The notes under the pieces were generated by a model, which ran no database searches, had not been told where the DNA came from, and saw only the letters and a list, made by a program, of their open reading frames with translations. 64,000 nucleotides of DNA, from NCBI GenBank assembly GCA_963706535.1, contig CAVPMU010000012.1, positions 124,001 to 188,000 on the forward strand, written 5' to 3'. The position numbers and the translations under genes are program-made. This document shows, piece by piece, positions 8,014-17,284 of the stretch. The stretch's first letter is position 1, and every line of letters begins with the position of its first letter. The DNA comes from RPQJ01 sp963706535. Lineage in GTDB: Bacteria > Pseudomonadota > Gammaproteobacteria > Steroidobacterales > Steroidobacteraceae.

Positions 8014-9066
8014 TCAGAAGACGCCGCCAACAATCCGGGGCTCGGGCTCCAGCCGCACGCCGAACCTCCGCTCGACGGACTCGGCGACACGCCGCGCGAC
8101 GGCGAGCAGCTGCGCGCCCGTGGCGTGACCATGATTGACGAGCACCAGCGCATGCTGTGCGGAGATGCCGGCATCGCCTTCGCGATAACCGCGCCAGCCG
8201 CAGGCCTCGATCAGCCACGCTGCGGAAAGCTTCACGAGGCCGTCGCCTGCCGGATACACGGGTGCCCGAGGGTTCGCCGCCCGCAACTCGTCGGCCAGGG
8301 CCGCGGGCACGATAGGGTTCTTGAAGAAGCTGCCCGCGTTGCCGATCAGCGCCGGGTCGGGCAGCTTGCGGCGACGCAGCCTGCGGATCGCCTCGGCCAC
8401 GTTGGCCGGCGTGGGTTCGCCGCTCGTGCCGGACGCGAGTTCCTCGCGAACTCCGGCGTAGTCGAGCATCAGCGCGGGGCTACGGGCGAGCCGGAACTCG
8501 ACCGCGGTGACGATCCATCTGTCCGGCTCGCGCTTGAAGAGGCTGTCGCGGTAACCGAATCCGCAGTCCACACCGGCCAGCCGCGCGGCGCGGCCCTCCG
8601 GCCGGTCCCAGGCCTCGACCGCCGTGATGAACTCGCCGACCTCGCGGCCGTAGGCTCCGATGTTCTGGATCGGGGCGGCGCCGACGAGTCCGGGGATCAA
8701 GGCGAGGTTCTCGAGGCCGGCGAGTCCGCGCGCGAGCGTCCAGTCGACCAGGGCGTCCCAGCCGTGGCCGGACTCGGCCCGCACCAGCGCCACCTCGCCG
8801 TCGTCCGCGAGCACGCTGGCCAGGTCGCAGCGCAGGCGCAGCACCAGGCCGGGAAAATCGGCGGCGAACAGCACGTTGCTGCCCTCGCCGAGCACCAGCA
8901 CGGGCAGCTCGGCGACCTCCGGGCGGGCGAGCAGGGCCGGGACCTGGTCCGGGTGATGCAGGTCGGCCAGCCAGCGCGCGCGCGCCGGCACTCGCAGCGT
9001 ATTGAGGTTCGCAAGCGACGCGTCGCGCTCGAGCGCGGGGTGTGCAAAGTCGGGGCGTACAGTCAT
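8014..9066 (-). CDS. murB: UDP-N-acetylenolpyruvoylglucosamine reductase
   Basis: FAD/NADPH enzyme that reduces UDP-GlcNAc-enolpyruvate to UDP-MurNAc in the cytoplasmic phase of peptidoglycan synthesis. The FAD-binding half shows VLGEGSNVLF and IPGLVGAAPIQNIGAYGREV. The substrate half shows YRDSLFK, GNAGSFFKNP (with the catalytic serine) and the C-terminal glutamate in LEPEPRIVG. At 350 residues with the Tyr-loop type insertions it is a type I MurB like that of E. coli. The ATG at 9066 fits the family N-terminus. It is divergently transcribed from a small lipoprotein gene, with a 59-bp shared upstream region. Confidence 0.96.
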   Translation of the reverse strand: MTVRPDFAHPALERDASLANLNTLRVPARARWLADLHHPDQVPALLARPEVAELPVLVLGEGSNVLFAADFPGLVLRLRCDLASVLADDGEVALVRAESGHGWDALVDWTLARGLAGLENLALIPGLVGAAPIQNIGAYGREVGEFITAVEAWDRPEGRAARLAGVDCGFGYRDSLFKREPDRWIVTAVEFRLARSPALMLDYAGVREELASGTSGEPTPANVAEAIRRLRRRKLPDPALIGNAGSFFKNPIVPAALADELRAANPRAPVYPAGDGLVKLSAAWLIEACGWRGYREGDAGISAQHALVLVNHGHATGAQLLAVARRVAESVERRFGVRLEPEPRIVGGVF

Positions 9067-9125
9067 TGCCTGGGGCCCGGCCGGGGTTGTCGTTTATTCT
9101 CGCACCACCACGCACGAGGCACGCT

Positions 9126-9494
9126 ATGCAACGGCGCGATCCGGATCGATCCAGGTGGCTGCGACGAGGCGGCGGGTTCGCGGCCGCCGGCGTGCTGGCG
9201 CTCGCCGCCTGCTCCGCACCCGAGCCGCAGGTGAGCGTCAGCGATCTCAACTGGGCCTGCGGCCCCGCCCGCTGCACGGCGAGCTTCCGCCTGACGGCGG
9301 GCGACTCGGCGGACGAGGACCTGCTGGTGCTGGTGCGCGCCTACGCGGGCGACAGCGTCGCCAACCGCGAGATCGTCGGCGAGCACCAGGAGCGTCTTAC
9401 GCTGCGCTCGGGCCAGGCGCGACGATTCTCGGTGGTCGTCGAGACCGAGCGGGCGGCGGACCGGGTCCGCGTGATCCCGCAACGCGACCGCTGA
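9126..9494 (+). CDS. Small lipoprotein of unknown function
   Basis: 122-residue protein with a basic N-terminus, a hydrophobic segment and a good lipobox (ALAAC, Cys29). The mature part reads as a small beta-rich domain (VSVSDLNWACGPARCTASFR onward) with two further cysteines that could pair. No family recognised. It lies between murB (divergent) and a glutamine-synthetase-like gene 69 bp downstream on the same strand, with no clear functional link to either. Confidence 0.7.
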   Translation: MQRRDPDRSRWLRRGGGFAAAGVLALAACSAPEPQVSVSDLNWACGPARCTASFRLTAGDSADEDLLVLVRAYAGDSVANREIVGEHQERLTLRSGQARRFSVVVETERAADRVRVIPQRDR

Positions 9495-9563
9495 GTCCCT
9501 TCGCGGCAGGCGGGAGCGCGAGCTTGCCACTGCCGAGGCCCATCCGTCACCATCCCGCGCGTC

Positions 9564-10952
9564 ATGAACGACACGACTCACGCCGCGATCGGCATCGGCC
9601 AGCCCGACGAAGCCCGCTCTTTCCTCGCCGCCAACCCGGACGTCGAGTCGGTGCAGCTCGTGATCACGGATGCCAACGGCGTCGGGCGTGGCAAGAACAT
9701 CGCGCGCGAGGAAATCGCGGCGTTGTACGGTGCCGGCCGCAATGTCGCGGGCTCGATCCTCGGCCTCGACATCACGGGCGAGGACGTTGAGGAGACCGGG
9801 CTCGTGTGGTCCGTGGGCGACGCGGACCTCGCCTGCCGGCCGGTCGCAGGGTCGCTCACCCGGGCGCCGTGGCTCGCGCGACCCAGCGCGCAGGTGCTCG
9901 GCACCCTGTTCGAACTCGACGGGCGTCCCGCGAAGGCGGACCCGCGCCACGTGCTGGCCCGCGCCGTCGAACGATTGCGCGCCCGCGGACTCACTCCGGT
10001 GATCGCGGTGGAACTCGAGTTCTACCTGTTGCAGCGCGGACCCGACGGGCGGCTGCGGCCGGCGAGCGGTCTCGTGTCTGGCGCGTCGCGCGATCGCATC
10101 GACGCCTACGGGCTCGGTCGCCTCGACGACATGGCGCCGCTGTTCGACGACCTGTACGCGGCGGCCCGCTCCCAGGGACTGCCCGTGCGGACCCTGATGT
10201 CCGAGTACGCGCCGGGCCAGTTCGAGATCACGCTCGAGCATCGCCCCGACGCGCTCAAGGCCGTGGACGAAGCCGTGCTGTTCAAGCGCGCAGTGCGCGG
10301 CGCAGCCGCGCGCCACGGCTGCATCGCCTGCTTCATGGCTAAGCCGTTCGCCGAGATGGCGGGCACGGGCATGCACCTGCACGCGAGCCTCGCCGACGAG
10401 CAGGGCCGCAACGCCTTCGCGAGTGAGGATCCCGCCGGGACGCCGCTGCTGCGACACGCCATCGGCGGACTGCAGGAGACGCTCGCCGACGGCATGGCGG
10501 TTTTCGCGCCGCATGCCAACTCGTATCGCCGGTTCCGCGCCATGAGCTACGCTCCCGTGGCGGCCACCTGGGGCATCAACAACCGCTCCGTGAGCCTGCG
10601 CATCCCGGCCGGCCCGCCCGCGAGCCGGCACGTCGAGCACCGCGTCGCCGGCGCGGATGCGAATCCCTACCTCGTCGCCGCGCTCGTGCTCGGCGCGATG
10701 CTGCGCGGCATCGAGCGGCGCATGGAACCGGGACCGCCGGTGCAGGGCAACGGTTACGAGAACGCGCCCGCGGGCGACCTGCCGACGCAGTGGCACGCGG
10801 CGCTCGAGCGGGCGTCGCGCTCGGAGTTCCTCGTCGACGCGCTCGGCGCGGAATTCCTGCAGGTGTTCCTCGCGATCAAGCGTCGCGAGTGCGAGAAGTT
10901 CGGTGCGCTGGTTTCCGATCGCGACTACGAGTGGTACCTCGACACGGTGTGA
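9564..10952 (+). CDS. Glutamine synthetase-family ligase (gamma-glutamyl-polyamine synthetase type)
   Basis: ATP-dependent ligase of the GlnA/PuuA family, 462 aa. Metal and substrate motifs are present: VELEFYL, SEYAPGQFEITLEH, GTGMHLHASL, NNRSVSLRIP and HVEHRVAGADANPYL. The Tyr adenylylation site and the longer C-terminus of true GlnA are missing, and the length and motif spelling match PuuA-type enzymes that glutamylate putrescine, other polyamines or amines. No other puu genes are adjacent, so the amine substrate is unknown. The start ATG at 9564 lies after a G/C-rich leader with no strong Shine-Dalgarno sequence. Confidence 0.85.
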   Translation: MNDTTHAAIGIGQPDEARSFLAANPDVESVQLVITDANGVGRGKNIAREEIAALYGAGRNVAGSILGLDITGEDVEETGLVWSVGDADLACRPVAGSLTRAPWLARPSAQVLGTLFELDGRPAKADPRHVLARAVERLRARGLTPVIAVELEFYLLQRGPDGRLRPASGLVSGASRDRIDAYGLGRLDDMAPLFDDLYAAARSQGLPVRTLMSEYAPGQFEITLEHRPDALKAVDEAVLFKRAVRGAAARHGCIACFMAKPFAEMAGTGMHLHASLADEQGRNAFASEDPAGTPLLRHAIGGLQETLADGMAVFAPHANSYRRFRAMSYAPVAATWGINNRSVSLRIPAGPPASRHVEHRVAGADANPYLVAALVLGAMLRGIERRMEPGPPVQGNGYENAPAGDLPTQWHAALERASRSEFLVDALGAEFLQVFLAIKRRECEKFGALVSDRDYEWYLDTV

Positions 10953-11175
10953 GCGGTGCGACATAAGGCGTGCCGGATTAAGTCAGGTCGGCGGGCTCGT
11001 TTGTGAGAGTTGAATCAACGTGACGCACGGGCGCATCGCGGAGAATCCAACCCCGCCGGTCTCCATCGATTCCGAGGTCCTTACGCCCGTGACACGCCAG
11101 TCCAGTCGCAGCGCCGCGCGCTCCACCAGTCTCTCGAGCAGGAAGTCCCCGCCCGTGACAGTCCACCTCCGCAAG

Positions 11176-11961
11176 ATGTACGTCGACTGCCGCTTCGGGC
11201 AGCTGCACCTGCACACCGCCTTTCCCTCGAGCGGCGGGTTCGACGAACTCACGCCGCTCGTCTGCATCCACCCGAGCCCGCTCGCGGGCGACGTGTTCCA
11301 TGGCCTGCTCGCCGACCTCGGCCGCGACCGCAGCGTGTATGCGCCGGACCTGCCGGGCCACGGCGAGTCGGACGCGCCCGAATCGCCGCCCGCGATCGTC
11401 GACTACGCCGCGGCGGTGGGCGACCTGCTCGACTCGCTGCGGCTGCGCCAGGTGGACCTGCTCGGCTACCAGACCGGCTCGCTGGTCGCGGCCGAGCTCG
11501 CGCTCGCCCGACACGAGCAGGTGCGCCGCGTGATCCTCGCCGGCGTGCCGGTGTTCGACGCGAAGGAGCGCGAATCCTTCAATGCCCGCCCGTGGCCGGC
11601 GCGTGCACGCGACGACGGCAGCCACCTGCTCGAGGAATGGCAGCGCATCCGGCGCTCGCGCGGACCGCACGCACCGCTGTCGCGCATCGCCGGCGACCTC
11701 GTCGGCGCGCTGCAGTCGGGCGAGTCGGCGGCGTGGGGCCCGTCGGCGGCGGCGAATTACCCCGCGGGCGAGCGCCTGCCGCTGCTCAGGCAGCAGACGC
11801 TGGTGCTGCGCCCGAAGGACGAATACTGGGACATGACGGCCCGCGCGGACGGCCTGCTGCGCGAGGCGCGCCGCGTCGACCTGCCGGACCAGGATGGCGA
11901 GGCGTTCGACGGCGGCGTCGGCGCGGTGGTGCGCTATGCGCGGGAGTTCCTCGACCGCTGA
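11176..11961 (+). CDS. Alpha/beta-hydrolase fold protein lacking the serine nucleophile
   Basis: The fold is clear: the oxyanion strand LVCIHPSPLAGDVF, then YAPDLPGHGESDAPE, and a nucleophile-elbow position LLGYQTGSLVAAELAL. The elbow reads G-Y-Q-T-G where active hydrolases have G-x-S-x-G, so Q99 replaces the catalytic serine. The usual C-terminal histidine is also not evident (the region reads DLPDQDGEAFD). It may therefore be non-hydrolytic, for example a lyase, a binding protein or a pseudoenzyme. The ATG at 11176 starts directly at the conserved domain; GTG 11155 is an alternative seven codons upstream. The 3' end overlaps the convergent MFS gene by 28 bp. The 223 bp upstream hold no recognisable feature. 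Confidence 0.75.
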   Translation: MYVDCRFGQLHLHTAFPSSGGFDELTPLVCIHPSPLAGDVFHGLLADLGRDRSVYAPDLPGHGESDAPESPPAIVDYAAAVGDLLDSLRLRQVDLLGYQTGSLVAAELALARHEQVRRVILAGVPVFDAKERESFNARPWPARARDDGSHLLEEWQRIRRSRGPHAPLSRIAGDLVGALQSGESAAWGPSAAANYPAGERLPLLRQQTLVLRPKDEYWDMTARADGLLREARRVDLPDQDGEAFDGGVGAVVRYAREFLDR

Positions 11962-13109
11962 GCGGGCCACGCGGCGAGCGCGAGCCCGAGCAGGACCATC
12001 GGCGGCAGGGCGGCAAGGTTGAGCGTCGTCCAGCCGAGCGCATGCATCGCCGGTCCGGCGGCCAACGAGGCGGCGGCCTGTGTCCCGAACACCGAGAACT
12101 CGTTGACGGCCTGCGCACGGAAACGCTCAGCGGGCCGGTAGGTCGTGGTCAGCAGCGCCGTGCCCGAGACGAAGAGCAGGTTCCAGCCGACGCCGAGCAG
12201 CACGAGCCCCCACCAGTAATGCATGATCTCCCGGCCCGCGCTGTCGACCGCGATGCAGCCGGCCATCAGGACCAGGCCGGAGCCCATGCCGGCCCGCACG
12301 CCGATGCGCGAGATCAGCACGCCGCTGAACATCGACGGCAGGTACATCGCGAGCAGGTGACTCTGGATCACCAGCGCCGTGGCGGCGTCCGAATGCCCGT
12401 CGTGGACGTGCATGCTGATCGGCGTCGCCGTCATGATGAAGCTCATCACCGCGTACGACACGATGCCCGCGAGCACCGCGACCAGGTAAGCGGGCTGGCG
12501 CAGGATCTCCGCCAGCGGGCGCATCGGCTCCGAGGCGTCGGGCGACGGATGCATCGGCCCCGGCCGGTAGCGGGTCAACACGAGCGCGGTCGCCACGCAA
12601 AGCGCTGCGACGCCGAGGAACGACCCGGCGTACTCGCTGCCGGGCACCAGATCCTTGAGGGCGAGCGCGACCTGCGGGCCCAGGGCGGCCGCGACCAGCG
12701 TGCCGATCATCACCACCGAGACGGCCGTGCTCACGCGTCCCGGCGGGACGCTCTCCGCCGCCGCGAAGCGGTGCTGCTGCTGGAACGCGAGGTTCGCGCC
12801 GAACACCAGCGCCGCCGCGCACAGCAGCACGAAACTCTGCTGCACGATCGCCCAGGCGACCACCAGCGCGGCGAGCGAGGCCGTGAGCGCGCTGGCGATG
12901 AACGCCTTGCGGCGCCCGACACGCTGCATGATCAGCGCCGCCGGGATCGTCGTCAGCGCGAGGCCGAGGATCGTGAGCGACACCGGCAGCGTCGCGAGCT
13001 GCGGCGAGGGTGCGAGCTGGCTGCCGAGGATGCCGCCGAGCAGCGTCATGGTCATCATGCCCGAGGCCGAGAGGGCCTGGGCCGCGCTCAGTACGACGAC
13101 GTTGCGCAT
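11934..13109 (-). CDS. MFS transporter
   Basis: 391-residue major facilitator with about twelve hydrophobic segments and the cytoplasmic loop motif after helix 2 (ALIMQRVGRRKAFIA). The substrate is not predictable; the family resembles uncharacterised drug- or metabolite-efflux carriers. It is followed downstream by the convergent hydrolase-fold gene and preceded, four bases away on the same strand, by a small membrane protein gene, with an aminotransferase-fold gene further upstream. These three genes (14808 to 11934) probably form one transcript. Confidence 0.85.
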   Translation of the reverse strand: MRNVVVLSAAQALSASGMMTMTLLGGILGSQLAPSPQLATLPVSLTILGLALTTIPAALIMQRVGRRKAFIASALTASLAALVVAWAIVQQSFVLLCAAALVFGANLAFQQQHRFAAAESVPPGRVSTAVSVVMIGTLVAAALGPQVALALKDLVPGSEYAGSFLGVAALCVATALVLTRYRPGPMHPSPDASEPMRPLAEILRQPAYLVAVLAGIVSYAVMSFIMTATPISMHVHDGHSDAATALVIQSHLLAMYLPSMFSGVLISRIGVRAGMGSGLVLMAGCIAVDSAGREIMHYWWGLVLLGVGWNLLFVSGTALLTTTYRPAERFRAQAVNEFSVFGTQAAASLAAGPAMHALGWTTLNLAALPPMVLLGLALAAWPAQRSRNSRA

Positions 13110-13113
13110 GGCC

Positions 13114-13545
13114 TCAGGAGTAGCGGTGCCAGGTGTACGCGCAGAGCAGTCCCGCCGCCAGGCAGGTCACGAGCCACTCGAGCGCGTGGATCGCGGCCAG
13201 CGGCGCGTAGCCCTTCAGGCGCAGCGACAACACGCCGAGCAGCGGCACGGCGCTCGCCGCCCAGCTCACCACGCCGAACAGCGCCCCGGTGGCATACCAC
13301 GGGGCGTTGACGATCGCGATCAGGCCCCAGCCGAGCCAGAACAGGAAGCCGAGCGCGGCGCCGCCGGCAGCGTACAGCAGCGCCTGGATCGCCAGCCGAG
13401 CCAGCGTTTCCCGGTGCCACGCCGCCGACTGCTCGCGCCGGTTGCGGCTCAACCACGGCGAGGAGACGAGCCCGCTCCACAGCATGCCCGTGAGCCCGCC
13501 GGTCAAGCCGGCGAGGAGTGTCGTCATGAGCTCGGTGCGCAACAT
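13114..13545 (-). CDS. Four-helix membrane protein of unknown function
   Basis: 143-residue protein with four hydrophobic segments (about residues 8-28, 50-75, 83-103, 117-138) and a polar, arginine-rich first loop (SRNRREQSAAWHRE). No family recognised. It lies nine bases downstream of the aminotransferase-fold gene and four bases upstream of the MFS gene, so co-expression is expected. Confidence 0.65.
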   Translation of the reverse strand: MLRTELMTTLLAGLTGGLTGMLWSGLVSSPWLSRNRREQSAAWHRETLARLAIQALLYAAGGAALGFLFWLGWGLIAIVNAPWYATGALFGVVSWAASAVPLLGVLSLRLKGYAPLAAIHALEWLVTCLAAGLLCAYTWHRYS

Positions 13546-13554
13546 GCCGAGCCC

Positions 13555-14808
13555 TCAGGGCCTGCGGCGCAGCGCGTTCACGAGGCGCTCGATCTCGTCG
13601 TGGTCGTTGCTGGCGTGCAGGCTGGCGCGGATCGCGTCGAACGCCGTGCCGCGCGCCACGTGCGCGACGGCGATCCTGTCCTCGCGCGCGAGCGACTCGA
13701 CCAGCACCGCGTGATCGCGGGCGGCGACGCGGAAGCTCACGATGCCGCTCGCGAGCGCAGGGTGGGCGGGCGACACGATCTCGACGCCGGCCAGCGCGCC
13801 GAGGGCCGCGCGCAGGTAGGCAGCGAGCTCGCGGATCCTCGCGCCGATCCGCGCGGGATTGACCACCTGCCGGAACTCGATCGCGATGGCGATGCCCTCG
13901 AGGCTGGGCGCATGGTAACGGGCGAGGCGGCCGTACCTGTCCTGGGCGGATCGTCCGTCCGTCGGCTGGTCCACGACCAGCGGCCAGACCCGCTCGCGCG
14001 CCTCGCGGCCCAGCACGAGCGCACCCGTGCCACGCGGGGCATTGAGCCAGCGGTGGAATGAGGTCGCGTAGGCGTCGCAGCCGAACTCGGCGAGGCGCAG
14101 GTCGAGATGGCCGGGACCCTGCGCGCCGTCGACCAGCGAGAAGATGCCGTTCGAGCGCGCCAGCGCGCAGAGTTCGCGCACCGGCATCACGGTGCCGTCG
14201 CTGTCCTGCACGTGCGCAAACGTCATGACACGGGTGCGCGGGGTGATCGCAGCGGCGAAGCGACCGACGATCGCCTCGGGGGTTCCCGGCAGGCCGTCCT
14301 GCGGCAGCTGCACGACCTTGATGCCGCGGCGCCGTGCCTCGAGCAGCCACGGCTGGACGGCGGCCGGGCGGTCGTGCCCGGTGGTGAGCACCTCGTCGCC
14401 GGGCTGCAGGTCGAGCCCGCGCGCGACGATATTGATGGCCTCGGCCGAACCCGAAGTGAGGGCGACGTCGTCCGGCGCCACGCCGATGAAGGCCGCGATC
14501 CGCGCCAGCCGCTCGGTCATCGCAGGGCCGAGCGCCACGGCCTCGTAGGCGAGGAGGTTCTCGCTCTGCCGCTCCCGGCTGCGGAATTCGCGCGCGGTCA
14601 CCGCGCGCAGCGCCGGCCCCGAGCCCGCCGTGTCGAGCCAGGCGAGGCCGGGCTCGAGCACCAGCTGCGCGCGCATCCAGGACCAGAGATCGCGGGAAGT
14701 GACCGGCACGCTGTCCGCCGGAAAGACCTGGCCGGCGGCGGGCCTGGGCAGCAGCGAGGCTGCGCCGAGCACGCCGAGGAAGTCGCGGCGCGAAACGAAA
14801 TCATTCAT
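13555..14808 (-). CDS. Tat-exported class V aminotransferase-fold protein without the PLP lysine
   Basis: 417-residue protein with a twin-arginine signal (SRRDFLGVLGAASLLPRPAAG) followed by a class V aminotransferase/cysteine-desulfurase-like fold, closest in motifs to isopenicillin-N-epimerase-like proteins. PLP-pocket motifs are visible: LTSGSAEAINIVARGL, and LVDGAQGPGH with the Asp that pairs with the pyridine nitrogen. The Schiff-base lysine normally found in H-K-W-L is an arginine here (SFHRWLNAPRGTG, R253, codon cgc). Either catalysis differs or the protein is an inactive homologue. ATG 14808 was preferred because it places the Tat motif at the N-terminus; the frame extends 22 codons further. 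It is the first gene of a likely operon with two membrane proteins. Confidence 0.8.
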   Translation of the reverse strand: MNDFVSRRDFLGVLGAASLLPRPAAGQVFPADSVPVTSRDLWSWMRAQLVLEPGLAWLDTAGSGPALRAVTAREFRSRERQSENLLAYEAVALGPAMTERLARIAAFIGVAPDDVALTSGSAEAINIVARGLDLQPGDEVLTTGHDRPAAVQPWLLEARRRGIKVVQLPQDGLPGTPEAIVGRFAAAITPRTRVMTFAHVQDSDGTVMPVRELCALARSNGIFSLVDGAQGPGHLDLRLAEFGCDAYATSFHRWLNAPRGTGALVLGREARERVWPLVVDQPTDGRSAQDRYGRLARYHAPSLEGIAIAIEFRQVVNPARIGARIRELAAYLRAALGALAGVEIVSPAHPALASGIVSFRVAARDHAVLVESLAREDRIAVAHVARGTAFDAIRASLHASNDHDEIERLVNALRRRP

Positions 14809-14926
14809 GTCCGGAATCGAGGTGACGAGCGGGCCGGTCTGTCCGCGCGGGCGAAGTATGGCGGGTGTCCGCAACCCGCGGCAAGGCGCTTCCTGCTAAC
14901 TTAGGCGGCGCATCCCCGGACATTCC

Positions 14927-16444
14927 ATGCAAGAAAGCTACATCGAACGCATCCTCAAGGCGCGCGTCTACGACGTCGCGATCGAGTCCCCGCTCGAGCC
15001 CGCGCCACGGCTGTCGCGTCGGCTCGTCAACCGCGTGCTGTTCAAGCGCGAGGACCTGCAGCCGGTCTTCTCGTTCAAGCTGCGCGGCGCCTACAACAAG
15101 ATCGCGCACCTCTCCGAGACGGTCGCGCGGCGCGGCGTGATCTGCGCCTCCGCCGGCAACCACGCCCAGGGCGTGGCGCTCGCCGCCCGTCGCCGCGGCA
15201 TCCCGGCGGTGATCGTGATGCCGCAGACCACGCCCAGCATCAAGGTGCAGGCGGTACTCGACCTCGGCGGCGAGGTGGTGATGCACGGTGACGATTTCGA
15301 CCACGCCGCCGAGCACGCGACCGGGCTCGCGCGGGAGCGCGGGCTCACCTTCATCCACCCGTTCGACGACGCGGACGTGATCGCGGGGCAGGGCACGATC
15401 GGCATGGAGATCCTGCGCCAGTGCTCCGACCCGATCGACGCCATCTTCGTCCCCGTGGGTGGCGGCGGCCTCGTGGCCGGCATCGCCACCTACGTGAAGT
15501 CGCTCTACCCGAAGGTGCGCATCGTGGGCGTCGAGCCCGACGACGCCGCCAGCATGTACGAGTCGCTGCAGGCGGGCACGCGCGTGACTCTCGAGCGCGT
15601 CGGCATCTTCGCCGACGGGGTCGCAGTGCGGCGCGTGGGGGAGGAAACCTTCCGGCTCGCGCAGAAGTACGTGGACGAGGTGGTGCTGGTCAGCACCGAC
15701 GAGATCTGCGCGGCGATCCAGGACATCTTCGAGGACAACCGCACCATCGCCGAGCCCGCCGGGGCGCTCGCGGTCGCCGGGCTCAAGAAGTACGCCGCGC
15801 GCGAGGAATGCGCCGACCGCCTGTTCGTGACGCTCAACAGCGGCGCCAACGTCAATTTCGACCGCCTGCGCCACGTCGCGGAGCGTTCCGACATCGGCGG
15901 GCAGCGCGAGGCGCTGTTCGCGGTCGAGATCCCGGAGGAGCCGGGCAGCTTCCTGCGCTTCTGCCAGCTGCTCGGCCGTCGCAGCGTCACCGAATTCAAC
16001 TACCGCTACGACGACAGCGCGACGGCGCGGATCTTCGTCGGTGCCTCGCTGCACGGCGGGCGGCGCGAGCGCGAGGAACTCATCGCGCTGGTGGCCGCGG
16101 GCGGCTACCGCGTCGTCGACATGACCGACGACGAAATGGCCAAGCTGCACGTGCGCTACATGGTCGGCGGCCACGCGCGCGGCATCGAGCACGAGCGGCT
16201 GTTCCGCTTCGAGTTCCCGGAGCGGCCGGGCGCGCTGCTGCGCTTCCTGCAGGCGGTGGGCGGCCAGTGGAACATCAGCCTGTTCCATTACCGCAACCAC
16301 GGTTCCGACTACGGGCGGGTGCTGGCCGGCGTGCAGGTGCCGCCCGCGGATGCGCAGGAGTTCGCCCGTCACCTGCGCGAGCTGCAGTACGCCTACACGG
16401 AGGAGACCGGGAACCCGGCGTACCGGATGTTCCTCGGCGCCTAG
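14927..16444 (+). CDS. ilvA: Threonine ammonia-lyase, biosynthetic (threonine deaminase)
   Basis: PLP enzyme that deaminates threonine to 2-oxobutyrate, the entry to isoleucine synthesis. The catalytic domain holds K51 in FSFKLRGAYNKI, the serine loop SAGNHAQGVA and the phosphate-binding VGGGGLVAGIA. Two ACT-like regulatory repeats follow (starting near FAVEIPEEPGSFLRF and FRFEFPERPGALLRF), as in the long, isoleucine-inhibited form; 505 aa matches E. coli IlvA. The product feeds acetolactate synthase, whose large subunit lies about 13 kb upstream, but the two genes are not in one operon. The 3' end overlaps a convergent amidotransferase gene by four bases. Confidence 0.96.
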   Translation: MQESYIERILKARVYDVAIESPLEPAPRLSRRLVNRVLFKREDLQPVFSFKLRGAYNKIAHLSETVARRGVICASAGNHAQGVALAARRRGIPAVIVMPQTTPSIKVQAVLDLGGEVVMHGDDFDHAAEHATGLARERGLTFIHPFDDADVIAGQGTIGMEILRQCSDPIDAIFVPVGGGGLVAGIATYVKSLYPKVRIVGVEPDDAASMYESLQAGTRVTLERVGIFADGVAVRRVGEETFRLAQKYVDEVVLVSTDEICAAIQDIFEDNRTIAEPAGALAVAGLKKYAAREECADRLFVTLNSGANVNFDRLRHVAERSDIGGQREALFAVEIPEEPGSFLRFCQLLGRRSVTEFNYRYDDSATARIFVGASLHGGRREREELIALVAAGGYRVVDMTDDEMAKLHVRYMVGGHARGIEHERLFRFEFPERPGALLRFLQAVGGQWNISLFHYRNHGSDYGRVLAGVQVPPADAQEFARHLRELQYAYTEETGNPAYRMFLGA

Positions 16445-17190
16445 CGCGAAGCCAGCAGCCTCTGGCGCCGCCGCGGGCCGAGCAGACCGACGAATTCGCC
16501 GAATACCCGGTCGCTCAGCGGCTGCGATTGGCTCATGTGGCCGCGGGTCGCGGTGCGGATGCGCGGGATCCGGTGCGTGCCCCAGTGCGTCTCGATCTCG
16601 CGGCGACCCCCGGGCGAGGCGAGCCAGCGCTCGATCAGCTCGGCATCGGCCTCGAGGTGGAACTGCAGTCCCCACGCGTGGTCGCCGATGCGGAAGCCCT
16701 GGTTGCGGCAATGGCGCGTGGCGGCGAGGTGCACCGCCCCGGGGGGCAGCGCGCAGGTGTAGGCGTGCCACTGGAAGACGTAGTGCGCCGGATGCTCGAA
16801 GTGGCGAAACAGGCGATCATCCCTTGCGGCCGGCAGGGTCTGCAGCCGGTACCAGCCGATCTCGGGCACCGGATTCGGGCGCACCTCCGCGCCCATGGCC
16901 GCGGCCAGCAGCTGCGCGCCGAGGCAGATGCCGAGCACGGGTCGCTCGCCCGCCACTGCAGCGCGGATCGCCTCGACTTCGGTGCCGAGGTGCGGATGCC
17001 GGTCCTCTTCCCCCACGTTCATCGGCCCGCCGAGCACCACCAGTCCGTCATAGCGTCGCACGTCCGGCTCGGCGTGCGGCTCGCGGCCGAAGTTCACGTA
17101 GCGGATGCGGAATCCGGATTCGCGCAGCAGTGGATCGAGGTGGCCGAGCGGTTCGGAGGCAACGTGCTGGAAGACGAGGATCTTGCGCAT
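16441..17190 (-). CDS. Class I glutamine amidotransferase (GMP synthase-like domain)
   Basis: 249-residue stand-alone glutamine amidotransferase-like protein. The nucleophile elbow GICLGAQLLAAAMG contains the catalytic Cys, and GLQFHLEAD supplies the His and Glu of the triad. VVLGGPMNVGEED is the oxyanion region. Such YfeJ/GuaA-like stand-alone proteins are mostly uncharacterised; some hydrolyse gamma-glutamyl compounds. ATG 17190 (MRKILVFQHV) starts exactly at the domain; the frame continues 22 codons upstream without conserved sequence. It is convergent with ilvA and divergent from the histidine kinase gene. Confidence 0.85.
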   Translation of the reverse strand: MRKILVFQHVASEPLGHLDPLLRESGFRIRYVNFGREPHAEPDVRRYDGLVVLGGPMNVGEEDRHPHLGTEVEAIRAAVAGERPVLGICLGAQLLAAAMGAEVRPNPVPEIGWYRLQTLPAARDDRLFRHFEHPAHYVFQWHAYTCALPPGAVHLAATRHCRNQGFRIGDHAWGLQFHLEADAELIERWLASPGGRREIETHWGTHRIPRIRTATRGHMSQSQPLSDRVFGEFVGLLGPRRRQRLLASR

Positions 17191-17284
17191 GCGGCGGCTG
17201 CGGGTCCGAGGGGCCGACAATATATCGAGCGCCGTGGCCATTGTCGGGCCCGGCATCGTCAGCCAAACTGCCGCGGGAACGTGA

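Noticed and set aside
9063..10964. Long minus-strand reading frame opposite the glutamine-synthetase-like gene
   Set aside because: Compositional shadow; the plus-strand gene has all family motifs.
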